Positions 1 through 4,449 of a stretch of DNA of 5,343 nucleotides are shown piece by piece. Positions within the stretch are counted from its first letter, which is position 1, and the number at the start of each line of letters is the position of its first letter. The notes beneath the pieces are model-generated. The model saw nothing but the letters and a program-made list of their open reading frames with translations, made no database searches and was not told the origin of the DNA. The stretch comes from an uncultured Clostridium sp. GTDB lineage: Bacteria; Bacillota; Clostridia; Lachnospirales; Lachnospiraceae. Position numbers and translations under genes: made by a program. The stretch covers positions 1 to 5,343 of the forward strand of contig CATWBR010000327.1 in NCBI GenBank assembly GCA_958349075.1, read 5' to 3'.

Positions 1-311
1 AAAACCGTATAAGACAGCCGCTCAAGTACCGCCGAATAGAGAGCCGGTTCATTTTCCCAGTCCACATAGCGGTGGACCGCCTCCGCAAACTGGCCCATCT
101 TTTCTTTTACCAGTTCTACGGCCACTTCCCGCTTATTTTTAAAATAATATGTGATAAGTCCGTGACTGAACCCGGCATCTGCCGCAATCTGGCGCATGCT
201 GGTCTTTGTATAGCCGTACTTTTGAAAAAGTCCGTAGGCAATCTTAAGTATCTCTTTCTTTGATTCTTCCGCCTTCTCTTTTCTGGAATTTTCTTCTTCA
301 CTGTTCCTCAT
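1..311 (-). CDS. TetR/AcrR family transcriptional regulator, N-terminal part (runs off the window)
   Basis: The 103 visible residues begin with a charged Glu/Lys-rich leader (residues 1-20), followed by a typical TetR DNA-binding domain. Helix 1 reads ILKIAYGLFQKYGYTKTSM, and the helix-turn-helix lies at about residues 37-57 with the family signature GFSHGLITYYFKNK. Such proteins are dimeric repressors (sometimes activators) whose C-terminal domain binds a small ligand; that domain is cut off here, so the ligand and length are unknown. The ATG at 311 is chosen because a GAGAGG ribosome binding site (321-326) lies 9 nt upstream, and the other nearby ATG (319) meets a stop after three codons. 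The gene has its own promoter (367-395) and is separated from the upstream permease by a terminator. Control of the neighbouring permease is possible, but no shared operator is visible at its own promoter. Confidence 0.93.
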   Translation of the reverse strand, partial: MRNSEEENSRKEKAEESKKEILKIAYGLFQKYGYTKTSMRQIAADAGFSHGLITYYFKNKREVAVELVKEKMGQFAEAVHRYVDWENEPALYSAVLERLSYTV

Positions 312-366
312 AAAATCATACCTCTCAACCGGTCTCATTGCCCAGACAGACTGAGCCTCTGATCCT

Positions 367-395
367 ATTATAAGATAATGCCGGAAAAAAATCAA
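367..395 (-). promoter_or_regulatory. Sigma-A-type promoter for the TetR gene
   Basis: On the minus strand there is TTGATT (395-390, 4/6 to the -35 consensus), a 17-bp spacer, and a perfect TATAAT (372-367). The predicted start near 360 gives a leader of about 50 nt before the ATG at 311. No palindrome resembling the CTATACATGTATAG operators at 2025-2038 and 2141-2154 overlaps it. Confidence 0.8.
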
Positions 396-405
396 ATGGG
401 TGGGG

Positions 406-437
406 AAAAGCCGGGCGGAATCCATTCTCCGCCCGGC
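406..437 (-). terminator. Intrinsic terminator of the APC permease gene
   Basis: A perfect 10-bp GC-rich stem (428-437 pairs with 410-419; arms TCCGCCCGGC and GCCGGGCGGA, 8-nt loop) is followed on the minus strand by TTTTCCCC (409-402). It lies about 78 nt downstream of the permease stop codon and just upstream of the TetR promoter, so it insulates the two genes. The U-tract is short, but the stem is strong. Confidence 0.8.
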
Positions 438-514
438 ACACTATGCGATCGATTACAAAACGCTAAAGCAGCTTTTGTCACAGGCCGCTGTCGTCCGCTC
501 CGCGCTCAGTAAAC

Positions 515-1855
515 TCAGGCCTCCTCGTAGCTGAGCTCAATCTCCACACCCGATTTGCTGTATTTCAGCATCAGATACGGATAAATCAGAGCCACGCCCA
601 AATAGATGAACAGACCTATAATATCCGCCTTTGTCAGTTCAATCGCCAGGAAGTAACAAAACATGATATCCACCAGAGCGCTGACGATACATCCCGCCTT
701 GTAAACTCCCGGTGACACGTGGAACGGCGACTTCTCCCAAAGATTGGGGATTTTCTTCGGAAGCGTCAGCAAACAGAGTGAAATAACAACCGTGGCCGCA
801 CTTGCCAGGAAATTGCCGACATTCGCGATGGTCGACATATCCCAGCCAAAGATAATAATGGATGCGGTCAGCAGGTAAATAATCGTCATGATCCAGTGGT
901 TCGTCCCAAACCGCTTGTTCTCGGCCGCCAGAAATCTCGGAAACCAGCCGTCCTCACATGCCTGAGCCAGAGGAGGAGTAATCCATCCAAACAAAGCGTT
1001 CAGCGAGGTTATCAGCGCAACCATGGCGCCGCCGACCATGAAAAAGATGTATATTGGTCTCGGGAAAATCTCCGCCGCCACAAGGCCAAGGGACTTGCCG
1101 GCCACTTCCTCTACCGGAAGGACACCCGCGGCTACAAATGCCATGCCTGTATAAAGAAGGCTCACGACAAGGGTTCCGACAATAATCGCAAACGGAATAT
1201 CTTTTGTCGGTTTCTTACACTGTTTTCCAAAGTTAATAATAAATACCGCGCCGCTGGGAGCCATACTCAGGAGAGCCGTCGCGGACATGAATCCGTTAAA
1301 CCCGCCGAAAAAGAAATCATCTCCGCCGAAGAATCCAGGTTTGATTTCAGACACACCAAATCCGATAAAAGTACTCAATGCTATAATCAGAACTACCACG
1401 AGCACATACTGGACCTTGGCGGCGATTTTTACGCCAAACAGGTTGATCAGATAAAAAACGGACAGACAGGCAAAAGCAATTAACCTTCCGTTGACATTCG
1501 GGAAAAAGTCCAGTACATAGTCTGCAAAGGACAGGGCATACATCGATGCACCGAAAAAGAAGCTGATAAATATTACGGCATAAAGGCCTGCAAAATATTT
1601 ACCGCCGAACATTGCCGCCTGCGTGTAAAAACCGCCGTTCATACGGATCGTTCCGCCTGCAAAAAACTGCGGGATCGCTTCAAATAAAACAAGCACGCAG
1701 GCAAACAGGAAGGCCCATACCGCCGACCGCCCCGTCATGCCGATCGCAATTCCCGTGACTGCCATAATCCCCCCGCCGATTACATTGCCCACGGCCAGCA
1801 TAACCAAGTCCGCCCTGCTTAGAATTTTCTCACTGTGTGACGCTTTACCTGACAT
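515..1855 (-). CDS. APC-family amino acid/amine permease
   Basis: This 446-residue, very hydrophobic protein has about 12 predicted membrane helices, the normal size and topology for an APC-superfamily secondary transporter in the cytoplasmic membrane. Helix 1 (about 16-38) carries the glycine-rich unwound motif GNVIGGGI (residues 23-30) that contacts substrate in this family. The cytoplasmic stretch EDGWFPRFLAAENKRFGTNH (301-320) matches the usual DG-P-rich loop before helix 9. Further helices lie at roughly 43-65, 85-110, 122-142, 148-170, 190-212, 223-245, 270-295, 322-340, 345-365, 388-408 and 413-432. The start is fixed by AGGAGG (1863-1868) 7 nt before the ATG. It is transcribed divergently from the cupin-ferredoxin gene, from a twin promoter with the same operator, and ends at a terminator (406-437). 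Substrate cannot be assigned: amino acids, polyamines and ethanolamine are all transported by APC members. Confidence 0.92.
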   Translation of the reverse strand: MSGKASHSEKILSRADLVMLAVGNVIGGGIMAVTGIAIGMTGRSAVWAFLFACVLVLFEAIPQFFAGGTIRMNGGFYTQAAMFGGKYFAGLYAVIFISFFFGASMYALSFADYVLDFFPNVNGRLIAFACLSVFYLINLFGVKIAAKVQYVLVVVLIIALSTFIGFGVSEIKPGFFGGDDFFFGGFNGFMSATALLSMAPSGAVFIINFGKQCKKPTKDIPFAIIVGTLVVSLLYTGMAFVAAGVLPVEEVAGKSLGLVAAEIFPRPIYIFFMVGGAMVALITSLNALFGWITPPLAQACEDGWFPRFLAAENKRFGTNHWIMTIIYLLTASIIIFGWDMSTIANVGNFLASAATVVISLCLLTLPKKIPNLWEKSPFHVSPGVYKAGCIVSALVDIMFCYFLAIELTKADIIGLFIYLGVALIYPYLMLKYSKSGVEIELSYEEA

Positions 1856-1950
1856 ACTACTACCTCCTCCTAATCCTCTTTTGCCATTTTCCGTTTCTTT
1901 TAAAACAGTAAATCCTTAGTGTCCCGTGCTCTTTTTGGGCATCACTGCCG

Positions 1951-1980
1951 CACAGAAAACTGCTGCTTCGGTTTTGTGTG
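1951..1980 (-). other. Imperfect stem-loop in the permease mRNA leader
   Basis: Positions 1951-1960 and 1971-1980 form a 10-bp inverted repeat with one mismatch around a 10-nt loop, inside the roughly 157-nt leader between the predicted start (about 2012) and the permease ATG. No U-tract follows, so it is not a simple terminator. It may merely stabilise the RNA. No riboswitch or T-box signature was recognised. Confidence 0.35.
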
Positions 1981-2018
1981 ATGTTTTGAAATGTTTACGC
2001 GTTTCATTTCCTTGTTTC

Positions 2019-2047
2019 ACTATACTATACATGTATAGCGAAGTCAA
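2019..2047 (-). promoter_or_regulatory. Leftward promoter of the permease gene with operator in its spacer
   Basis: On the minus strand there is TTGACT (2047-2042), a spacer of exactly 17 bp (2041-2025), and TATAGT (2024-2019), both boxes near consensus. The perfect palindrome CTATACATGTATAG fills the -10-proximal 14 bp of the spacer. A protein bound there would exclude RNA polymerase, so repression is the simplest reading. MerR-type activation usually needs a 19-20-bp spacer, which this is not. Confidence 0.8.
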
Positions 2048-2049
2048 TA
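2022..2049 (+). repeat. Left copy of 28-bp inverted promoter/operator repeat
   Basis: This segment matches the reverse complement of 2130-2157 at 26 of 28 positions. The mismatches are at repeat positions 15 and 22. The repeat runs from just upstream of the -35 box through the operator into the -10 region, so the whole promoter core is duplicated in inverted orientation. Confidence 0.85.
2025..2038. promoter_or_regulatory. Palindromic operator O1 (CTATACATGTATAG)
   Basis: This perfect 14-bp palindrome lies between the -35 and -10 boxes of the permease promoter. A near copy (13/14) occurs at 2141-2154 in the opposite promoter. The centres are 116 bp apart, about 11 helical turns, so both lie on the same DNA face. 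The cognate regulator is not identifiable; a dimeric TetR- or GntR-type repressor would fit the size. Confidence 0.7.
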
Positions 2050-2129
2050 ATATTTTCATCGGCTTTATCACCGAAAATAAAGGCTATTATTCGTTAAAAT
2101 TGCCGGTTTTATATTATTTTCACTTCTCA

Positions 2130-2157
2130 TATTGATTTCGCTTTACATGTATAGTAT
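2130..2157 (-). repeat. Right copy of 28-bp inverted promoter/operator repeat
   Basis: This is the partner of 2022-2049 (26/28 identical in reverse complement), leaving an 80-bp AT-rich region between the copies. It carries the -35 box, operator and start of the -10 box of the rightward promoter. Confidence 0.85.
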
Positions 2158-2160
2158 CCT
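2132..2160 (+). promoter_or_regulatory. Rightward promoter of the cupin-flavin-ferredoxin gene with operator in its spacer
   Basis: TTGATT (2132-2137), a 17-bp spacer (2138-2154) and TATCCT (2155-2160) form a slightly weaker twin of the permease promoter. The predicted start near 2167 gives a leader of about 70 nt before the ATG at 2237. Its geometry relative to the operator is identical to that of the leftward promoter, implying one shared regulator. Confidence 0.7.
2141..2154. promoter_or_regulatory. Palindromic operator O2 (CTTTACATGTATAG)
   Basis: This differs from O1 at one position, which breaks one symmetrical pair. It sits in the spacer of the rightward promoter. The imperfect half-site suggests slightly lower affinity than O1 (inference). 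Confidence 0.65.
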
Positions 2161-2221
2161 AAAGACAGTATTGAGGATATTGTATCGAATACAGCAGAAA
2201 CAGCTTTATAGTAAAAACTTA

Positions 2222-2227
2222 AAGGAG
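2222..2227 (+). promoter_or_regulatory. Ribosome binding site that sets the start of the cupin-ferredoxin gene
   Basis: AAGGAG lies 9 nt before the ATG at 2237. The same reading frame stays open upstream to a TTG at 2132. That TTG lies in the -35 box, upstream of the predicted transcription start, so the longer version is rejected. Confidence 0.85.
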
Positions 2228-2236
2228 ATTACCGCT

Positions 2237-3481
2237 ATGAAAAAAAGGAAATGGGAACATCTTTTCATCTCCCCCTCTTACAGACCTCCCCTCCTGGATG
2301 ATCTGTACGATGAAGAGGGTGACCTGAACACCGGCCGTACCCGCGGGCAGACTTATTCTTCCAATGAACTGTTTGAAACATGTAAGGCTCATATGGGGCT
2401 TTCATGGTTTTACGAAATACCCGAAAAGAATCCATTTGTCGGGGAACATGTACACGATGTGGATGAACTGATTTTCTTCATGCCTGCCTATACGAAAAAA
2501 GGCGACGATACCAATGTAAAGTGGGGAGAAGCCGTTATTTATATGGACGGGGAACCTTACACAGTGACGGACAACACCTGCATCTACTGTCCGGCCGGCC
2601 TGAAGCACGGACCGATCGTCTATAACCGTATTGATATGCCGCACTGTTTCCTCACCGTCCTCATGACAGACAAATACACACGCCTTGAAAACGGCAAGGT
2701 TGTGGATTTTATAAACGGACAGTATGTGCCGGTAGCGGATGCCCCTGCCGAAGAAGTGGAGGATGCTTCGCCCGCTTCGGCCTGCGTCCCCTTTGATCCG
2801 CTTCCTGTATTCGGGTTGAGCGAATCAAGCCCAAACGAAGAAAAGAAAAAAGCCGCCTGCGACTTTATCAGACGCGGCGGATATATGATATTCAGTACCA
2901 TTGCCACAGACGGCATCACTCCGACCACAAGAGGCCTGGAGCTGCATTTTCTGGATGATGAAGAAAACATGTATATTGGAGTAGCTAAGGGAAAACCCGT
3001 CTTTTATGAGTTGATGCGCTCCCCCTATCTCTCGGGATGTGTAACGGAAATGACTGTAAAAGATTTGGCGCTCTCCGTGCGTATCAATGCCCACGTCAGG
3101 CTTTTGGAGCCGTCGGAGTCTCCCGAAATCTATGAAAAATACTGGCAGTTAAATCCCGGGACAAAGGCACTGTATGCCAAGGACCTGGATATGTTCCGCA
3201 TTTTTATTCTCGACAGAGGGGAAGGGGAAATATTCCATCTGCCCGAGGATGACGAGGTTACGCGGGTGCGTTTTTCCTTCGGGGAGCAGGCCGTGCGTCC
3301 CTGGGCCTATGAAATAGGCGGCAACTGTATCGGCTGCGGAGCCTGCGCAGAGGCCTGCATGAAAAATGTAATTACACCCGACGTCAATGGAAAATATCAA
3401 ATTAACCATTATCACTGTCTCGAATGCGGCCGCTGTTACATGGCCTGCCCAAATCAGGCAATTGAGTGTAACTGCCGATAG
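2237..3481 (+). CDS. Cupin / PNPOx-like flavin-binding split barrel / 2[4Fe-4S] ferredoxin fusion protein
   Basis: This 414-residue soluble protein combines three redox-type modules. The first (about 45-165) is a cupin with both motifs complete: H71-x-H73-x3-E77, and P119-x-G121-x2-H124 followed by N130. These give the usual 3-His/1-Glu metal site. A Pro/Ala/Glu-rich linker (about 167-205) leads to a pyridoxamine-5'-phosphate-oxidase-like split barrel (about 206-345; FIRRGGYMIFSTIATDG, then GKPVFYELMRSPYLSG), a fold that normally binds FMN. The C-terminus (about 358-414) is a bacterial ferredoxin domain with two full cysteine sets, C364/C367/C370/C374 and C394/C397/C400/C404-P. Two extra cysteines (C411, C413) lie near the end. 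There is no signal peptide, so it should be cytoplasmic. Electron flow between the iron-sulfur clusters and the flavin is likely; the cupin may bind the substrate or act as a metal-dependent enzyme. The reaction is unknown. It shares a twin promoter with the permease. Confidence 0.9.
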   Translation: MKKRKWEHLFISPSYRPPLLDDLYDEEGDLNTGRTRGQTYSSNELFETCKAHMGLSWFYEIPEKNPFVGEHVHDVDELIFFMPAYTKKGDDTNVKWGEAVIYMDGEPYTVTDNTCIYCPAGLKHGPIVYNRIDMPHCFLTVLMTDKYTRLENGKVVDFINGQYVPVADAPAEEVEDASPASACVPFDPLPVFGLSESSPNEEKKKAACDFIRRGGYMIFSTIATDGITPTTRGLELHFLDDEENMYIGVAKGKPVFYELMRSPYLSGCVTEMTVKDLALSVRINAHVRLLEPSESPEIYEKYWQLNPGTKALYAKDLDMFRIFILDRGEGEIFHLPEDDEVTRVRFSFGEQAVRPWAYEIGGNCIGCGACAEACMKNVITPDVNGKYQINHYHCLECGRCYMACPNQAIECNCR

Positions 3482-3513
3482 ACTTCAGGGGCAGACCATC
3501 CCCATGGATTCCA

Positions 3514-3540
3514 CAGAGTGCCGGCCTGGCCGGCACTCTG
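3514..3540. terminator. Strong hairpin between convergent genes, possible terminator lacking a U-tract
   Basis: A perfect 12-bp stem (CAGAGTGCCGGC at 3514-3525 with 3529-3540) and a 3-nt loop lie 33 nt after the cupin-ferredoxin stop and 10 nt after the stop of the opposing gene. No T-run follows on either strand; the A5 at 3541-3545 is on the wrong side for a plus-strand terminator. It may end transcription weakly in both directions or protect mRNA 3' ends. Confidence 0.5.
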
Positions 3541-3549
3541 AAAAAGCGT

Positions 3550-4035
3550 CTATACGGACTCTCTTTCTTTCCGTTGCTGTTCTTTCTCATATTCAACCGC
3601 CTCCGTCATCAACCGGATACAGTCCAACACGCTGTTGTACGGCCTCTCCAAATTCCTCTCCGGCCAGGCAATGCTGCCCTGCCAGCTTGAATGATAACGG
3701 TACCGTGTATGGACCACAAAAAGGGCGATATAACTTTCCCGGCTCATCCACATCTCCTGACAGTCATCGTCAGGCCTGTCACGCAGCACGAAGCCATCAT
3801 CCCGGCTCTCTTTCTGCTCATAAAATGAAACGGATAAAGAATCTGGCCGCTCAAGACCCAGAAAATCATAAATCCGATCCATCTTTATTGCAAAATCCCC
3901 CATTCCGTGAAATAAGACGGGTTCCTTTAAACAGCAATTGATGATTCTCCCCGACAAGATTCCATCCTCACATTTTTCCACATATACGACAGAGCATGCC
4001 GCCATTGATGAAATGTTCTTTTTTTCAGTATTCAA
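3550..4035 (-). CDS. Conserved-looking protein of unknown function, likely target of the invertible promoter
   Basis: This predicted 161-residue cytoplasmic protein has no signal peptide or membrane helix. I cannot assign a function. Two conserved-looking blocks are visible. One is about residues 28-60 (SGRIINCCLKEPVLFHGMGDF, then KMDRIYDFLG). The other is about 103-145 (an RYRYHSSWQGSIAWPERN stretch, then a Leu/Met-rich helix ending LDCIRLMTEAV). From memory, unverified, small uncharacterised clostridial proteins with similar GR-x-Y/EPV-F and SWQG-x-x-W blocks exist. The tail (147-161) is Glu/Lys/Arg-rich. The frame extends to a TTG at 4068, but GGAGGG (4045-4050) lies inside that longer version, 9 nt before the TTG at 4035, so 4035 is preferred; an ATG at 4005 lacks a ribosome binding site. 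It lies just left of the putative invertible segment, in the same direction as the recombinase. It is probably expressed when the segment is inverted; weak expression from a fixed promoter or recombinase read-through is also possible. Confidence 0.75.
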   Translation of the reverse strand: MNTEKKNISSMAACSVVYVEKCEDGILSGRIINCCLKEPVLFHGMGDFAIKMDRIYDFLGLERPDSLSVSFYEQKESRDDGFVLRDRPDDDCQEMWMSRESYIALFVVHTRYRYHSSWQGSIAWPERNLERPYNSVLDCIRLMTEAVEYEKEQQRKERESV

Positions 4036-4044
4036 TGGTTCCGT

Positions 4045-4050
4045 CCCTCC
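4045..4050 (-). promoter_or_regulatory. Ribosome binding site selecting a TTG start at 4035
   Basis: On the minus strand GGAGGG lies 9 nt before TTG (4035-4033). No ATG in frame has a comparable site. TTG initiation is inefficient, which suggests deliberately low translation of the 161-residue protein. Confidence 0.65.
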
Positions 4051-4077
4051 TTCCTTCTCCCTTTTCAATGCCTCTTT

Positions 4078-4106
4078 ATCATGTTTTCCATGAGGCTTTG
4101 CTTCAA
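4078..4106 (-). promoter_or_regulatory. Weak fixed promoter candidate outside the invertible segment
   Basis: On the minus strand there is TTGAAG (4106-4101), a 17-bp spacer and CATGAT (4083-4078), 4/6 matches in each box. If active it would give basal expression of the 161-residue gene regardless of segment orientation. Matches this poor occur by chance. Confidence 0.25.
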
Positions 4107-4125
4107 AACGGTATTATGTATTCCG

Positions 4126-4149
4126 GTCACATAATTCGGATTATGTGAC
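4126..4149 (+). repeat. Left recombination-type inverted repeat (IRL)
   Basis: The repeat has a 9-bp arm GTCACATAA (4126-4134), a 6-bp core TTCGGA (4135-4140) and a 9-bp arm TTATGTGAC (4141-4149), the two arms being exact reverse complements. That is the layout of a tyrosine-recombinase crossover site: two opposed binding arms around a short core. The core is not self-complementary, which gives the site a direction. Its reverse complement matches 4426-4449 at 23 of 24 positions, plus the two bases AT/TA-type flank continuing inward. Confidence 0.85.
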
Positions 4150-4355
4150 TAATAAGTAATACTGCATACTATTTAATTTGTTTGTTTCTATACCCGACAT
4201 ATTGGAGGAGTATAAGGGGATTGTGAATTTGCACAGAAAGCAGCATGCCAATTATTTTTGTCATGCTTTATTTCATTTGATGCGCTCTATATGGTATGGG
4301 CGCCGGAGAATATATAGTTTTTAACGTAAAAAACAGGAAACAGTGGCGGCTGACG

Positions 4356-4384
4356 TTGAAAAAAGTCTGTTTATGTTTTACAAT
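4356..4384 (+). promoter_or_regulatory. Promoter inside the invertible segment, pointing right in this orientation
   Basis: TTGAAA (4356-4361, 5/6), a 17-bp spacer and TACAAT (4379-4384, 5/6) predict a start near 4391. It is the best promoter-like match found in the segment on either strand. As shown, transcription would leave through the right repeat and run antisense into the 3' end of the recombinase gene. After inversion the -10 box would fall at about 4191-4196 on the minus strand, reading toward the TTG at 4035. Confidence 0.7.
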
Positions 4385-4425
4385 AAGCATGTATTCCTGG
4401 TATTTGTTAATGCATTTTCTAAATA

Positions 4426-4449
4426 GTCACATAATCCGAATTATGTGGC
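4426..4449 (-). repeat. Right recombination-type inverted repeat (IRR), overlapping the recombinase stop codon
   Basis: The repeat has an arm GTCACATAA (4426-4434), a core TCCGAA (4435-4440) and an arm TTATGTGGC (4441-4449). The core is the reverse complement of the left core, so the two sites are opposed, which favours inversion over deletion. The one difference from a perfect copy is at 4448 in the outer arm. The recombinase stop codon (TAA, 4443-4441) forms the first three bases of that outer arm, just outside the core, so strand exchange would not alter the coding sequence. Confidence 0.85.

Larger units (their letters stand above)
4126..4449. mobile_element. Putative invertible DNA segment (promoter inverton)
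   Basis: Two 24-bp sites in inverted orientation have core centres exactly 300 bp apart (4137.5 and 4437.5) and enclose 276 bp (4150-4425). A tyrosine recombinase gene abuts the right site. The enclosed DNA is AT-rich, has no convincing gene and contains a good outward promoter at 4356-4384. This matches the known design of promoter switches such as those upstream of cwpV and flagellar genes in Clostridioides difficile or capsule loci in Bacteroides. In the orientation shown the promoter points right, away from the 161-residue gene; flipped, it would point left into it with a leader of about 150 nt. Inversion itself is inferred. An alternative is a small non-autonomous element with terminal inverted repeats. 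Confidence 0.75.

Noticed and set aside
896..1483. 195-residue plus-strand frame inside the permease gene
   Set aside because: It is antisense to a clear 12-helix permease, has low-complexity basic composition and no ribosome binding site; a shadow frame.
1987..2006. Carbon-catabolite (cre-like) operator near the permease transcription start
   Set aside because: TGAAA and TTTCA arms and an ACGCGT centre are present, but the spacing is one base off the cre consensus and the centre is not symmetric with the arms.
1856..2012. Riboswitch or T-box in the long permease leader
   Set aside because: Only one imperfect stem-loop is visible; no T-box sequence, anti-terminator pair or known riboswitch core was found.
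2022..2157. The 28-bp inverted repeats as a second invertible segment
   Set aside because: The repeats coincide with two complete outward promoters, and flipping the 80 bp between them would change nothing useful. A duplicated promoter/operator explains them better. Reads spanning the region could still test it.
2132..2236. N-terminal extension of the cupin-ferredoxin protein to a TTG at 2132
   Set aside because: The TTG overlaps the -35 box and lies upstream of the predicted transcript start; the ATG at 2237 has a proper ribosome binding site.
4187..4215. Leftward promoter already active in the present orientation (TTATAC, 17 bp, TATAGA)
   Set aside because: The -35 match is only 2/6. It is much weaker than the rightward TTGAAA/TACAAT pair, so it does not change the OFF interpretation, though low activity cannot be excluded.
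4126..4449. The two 24-bp repeats as transcription terminators
   Set aside because: Each can fold into a hairpin, but neither is followed by a T-run, and the near-identical inverted pair next to a recombinase is better explained as recombination sites.
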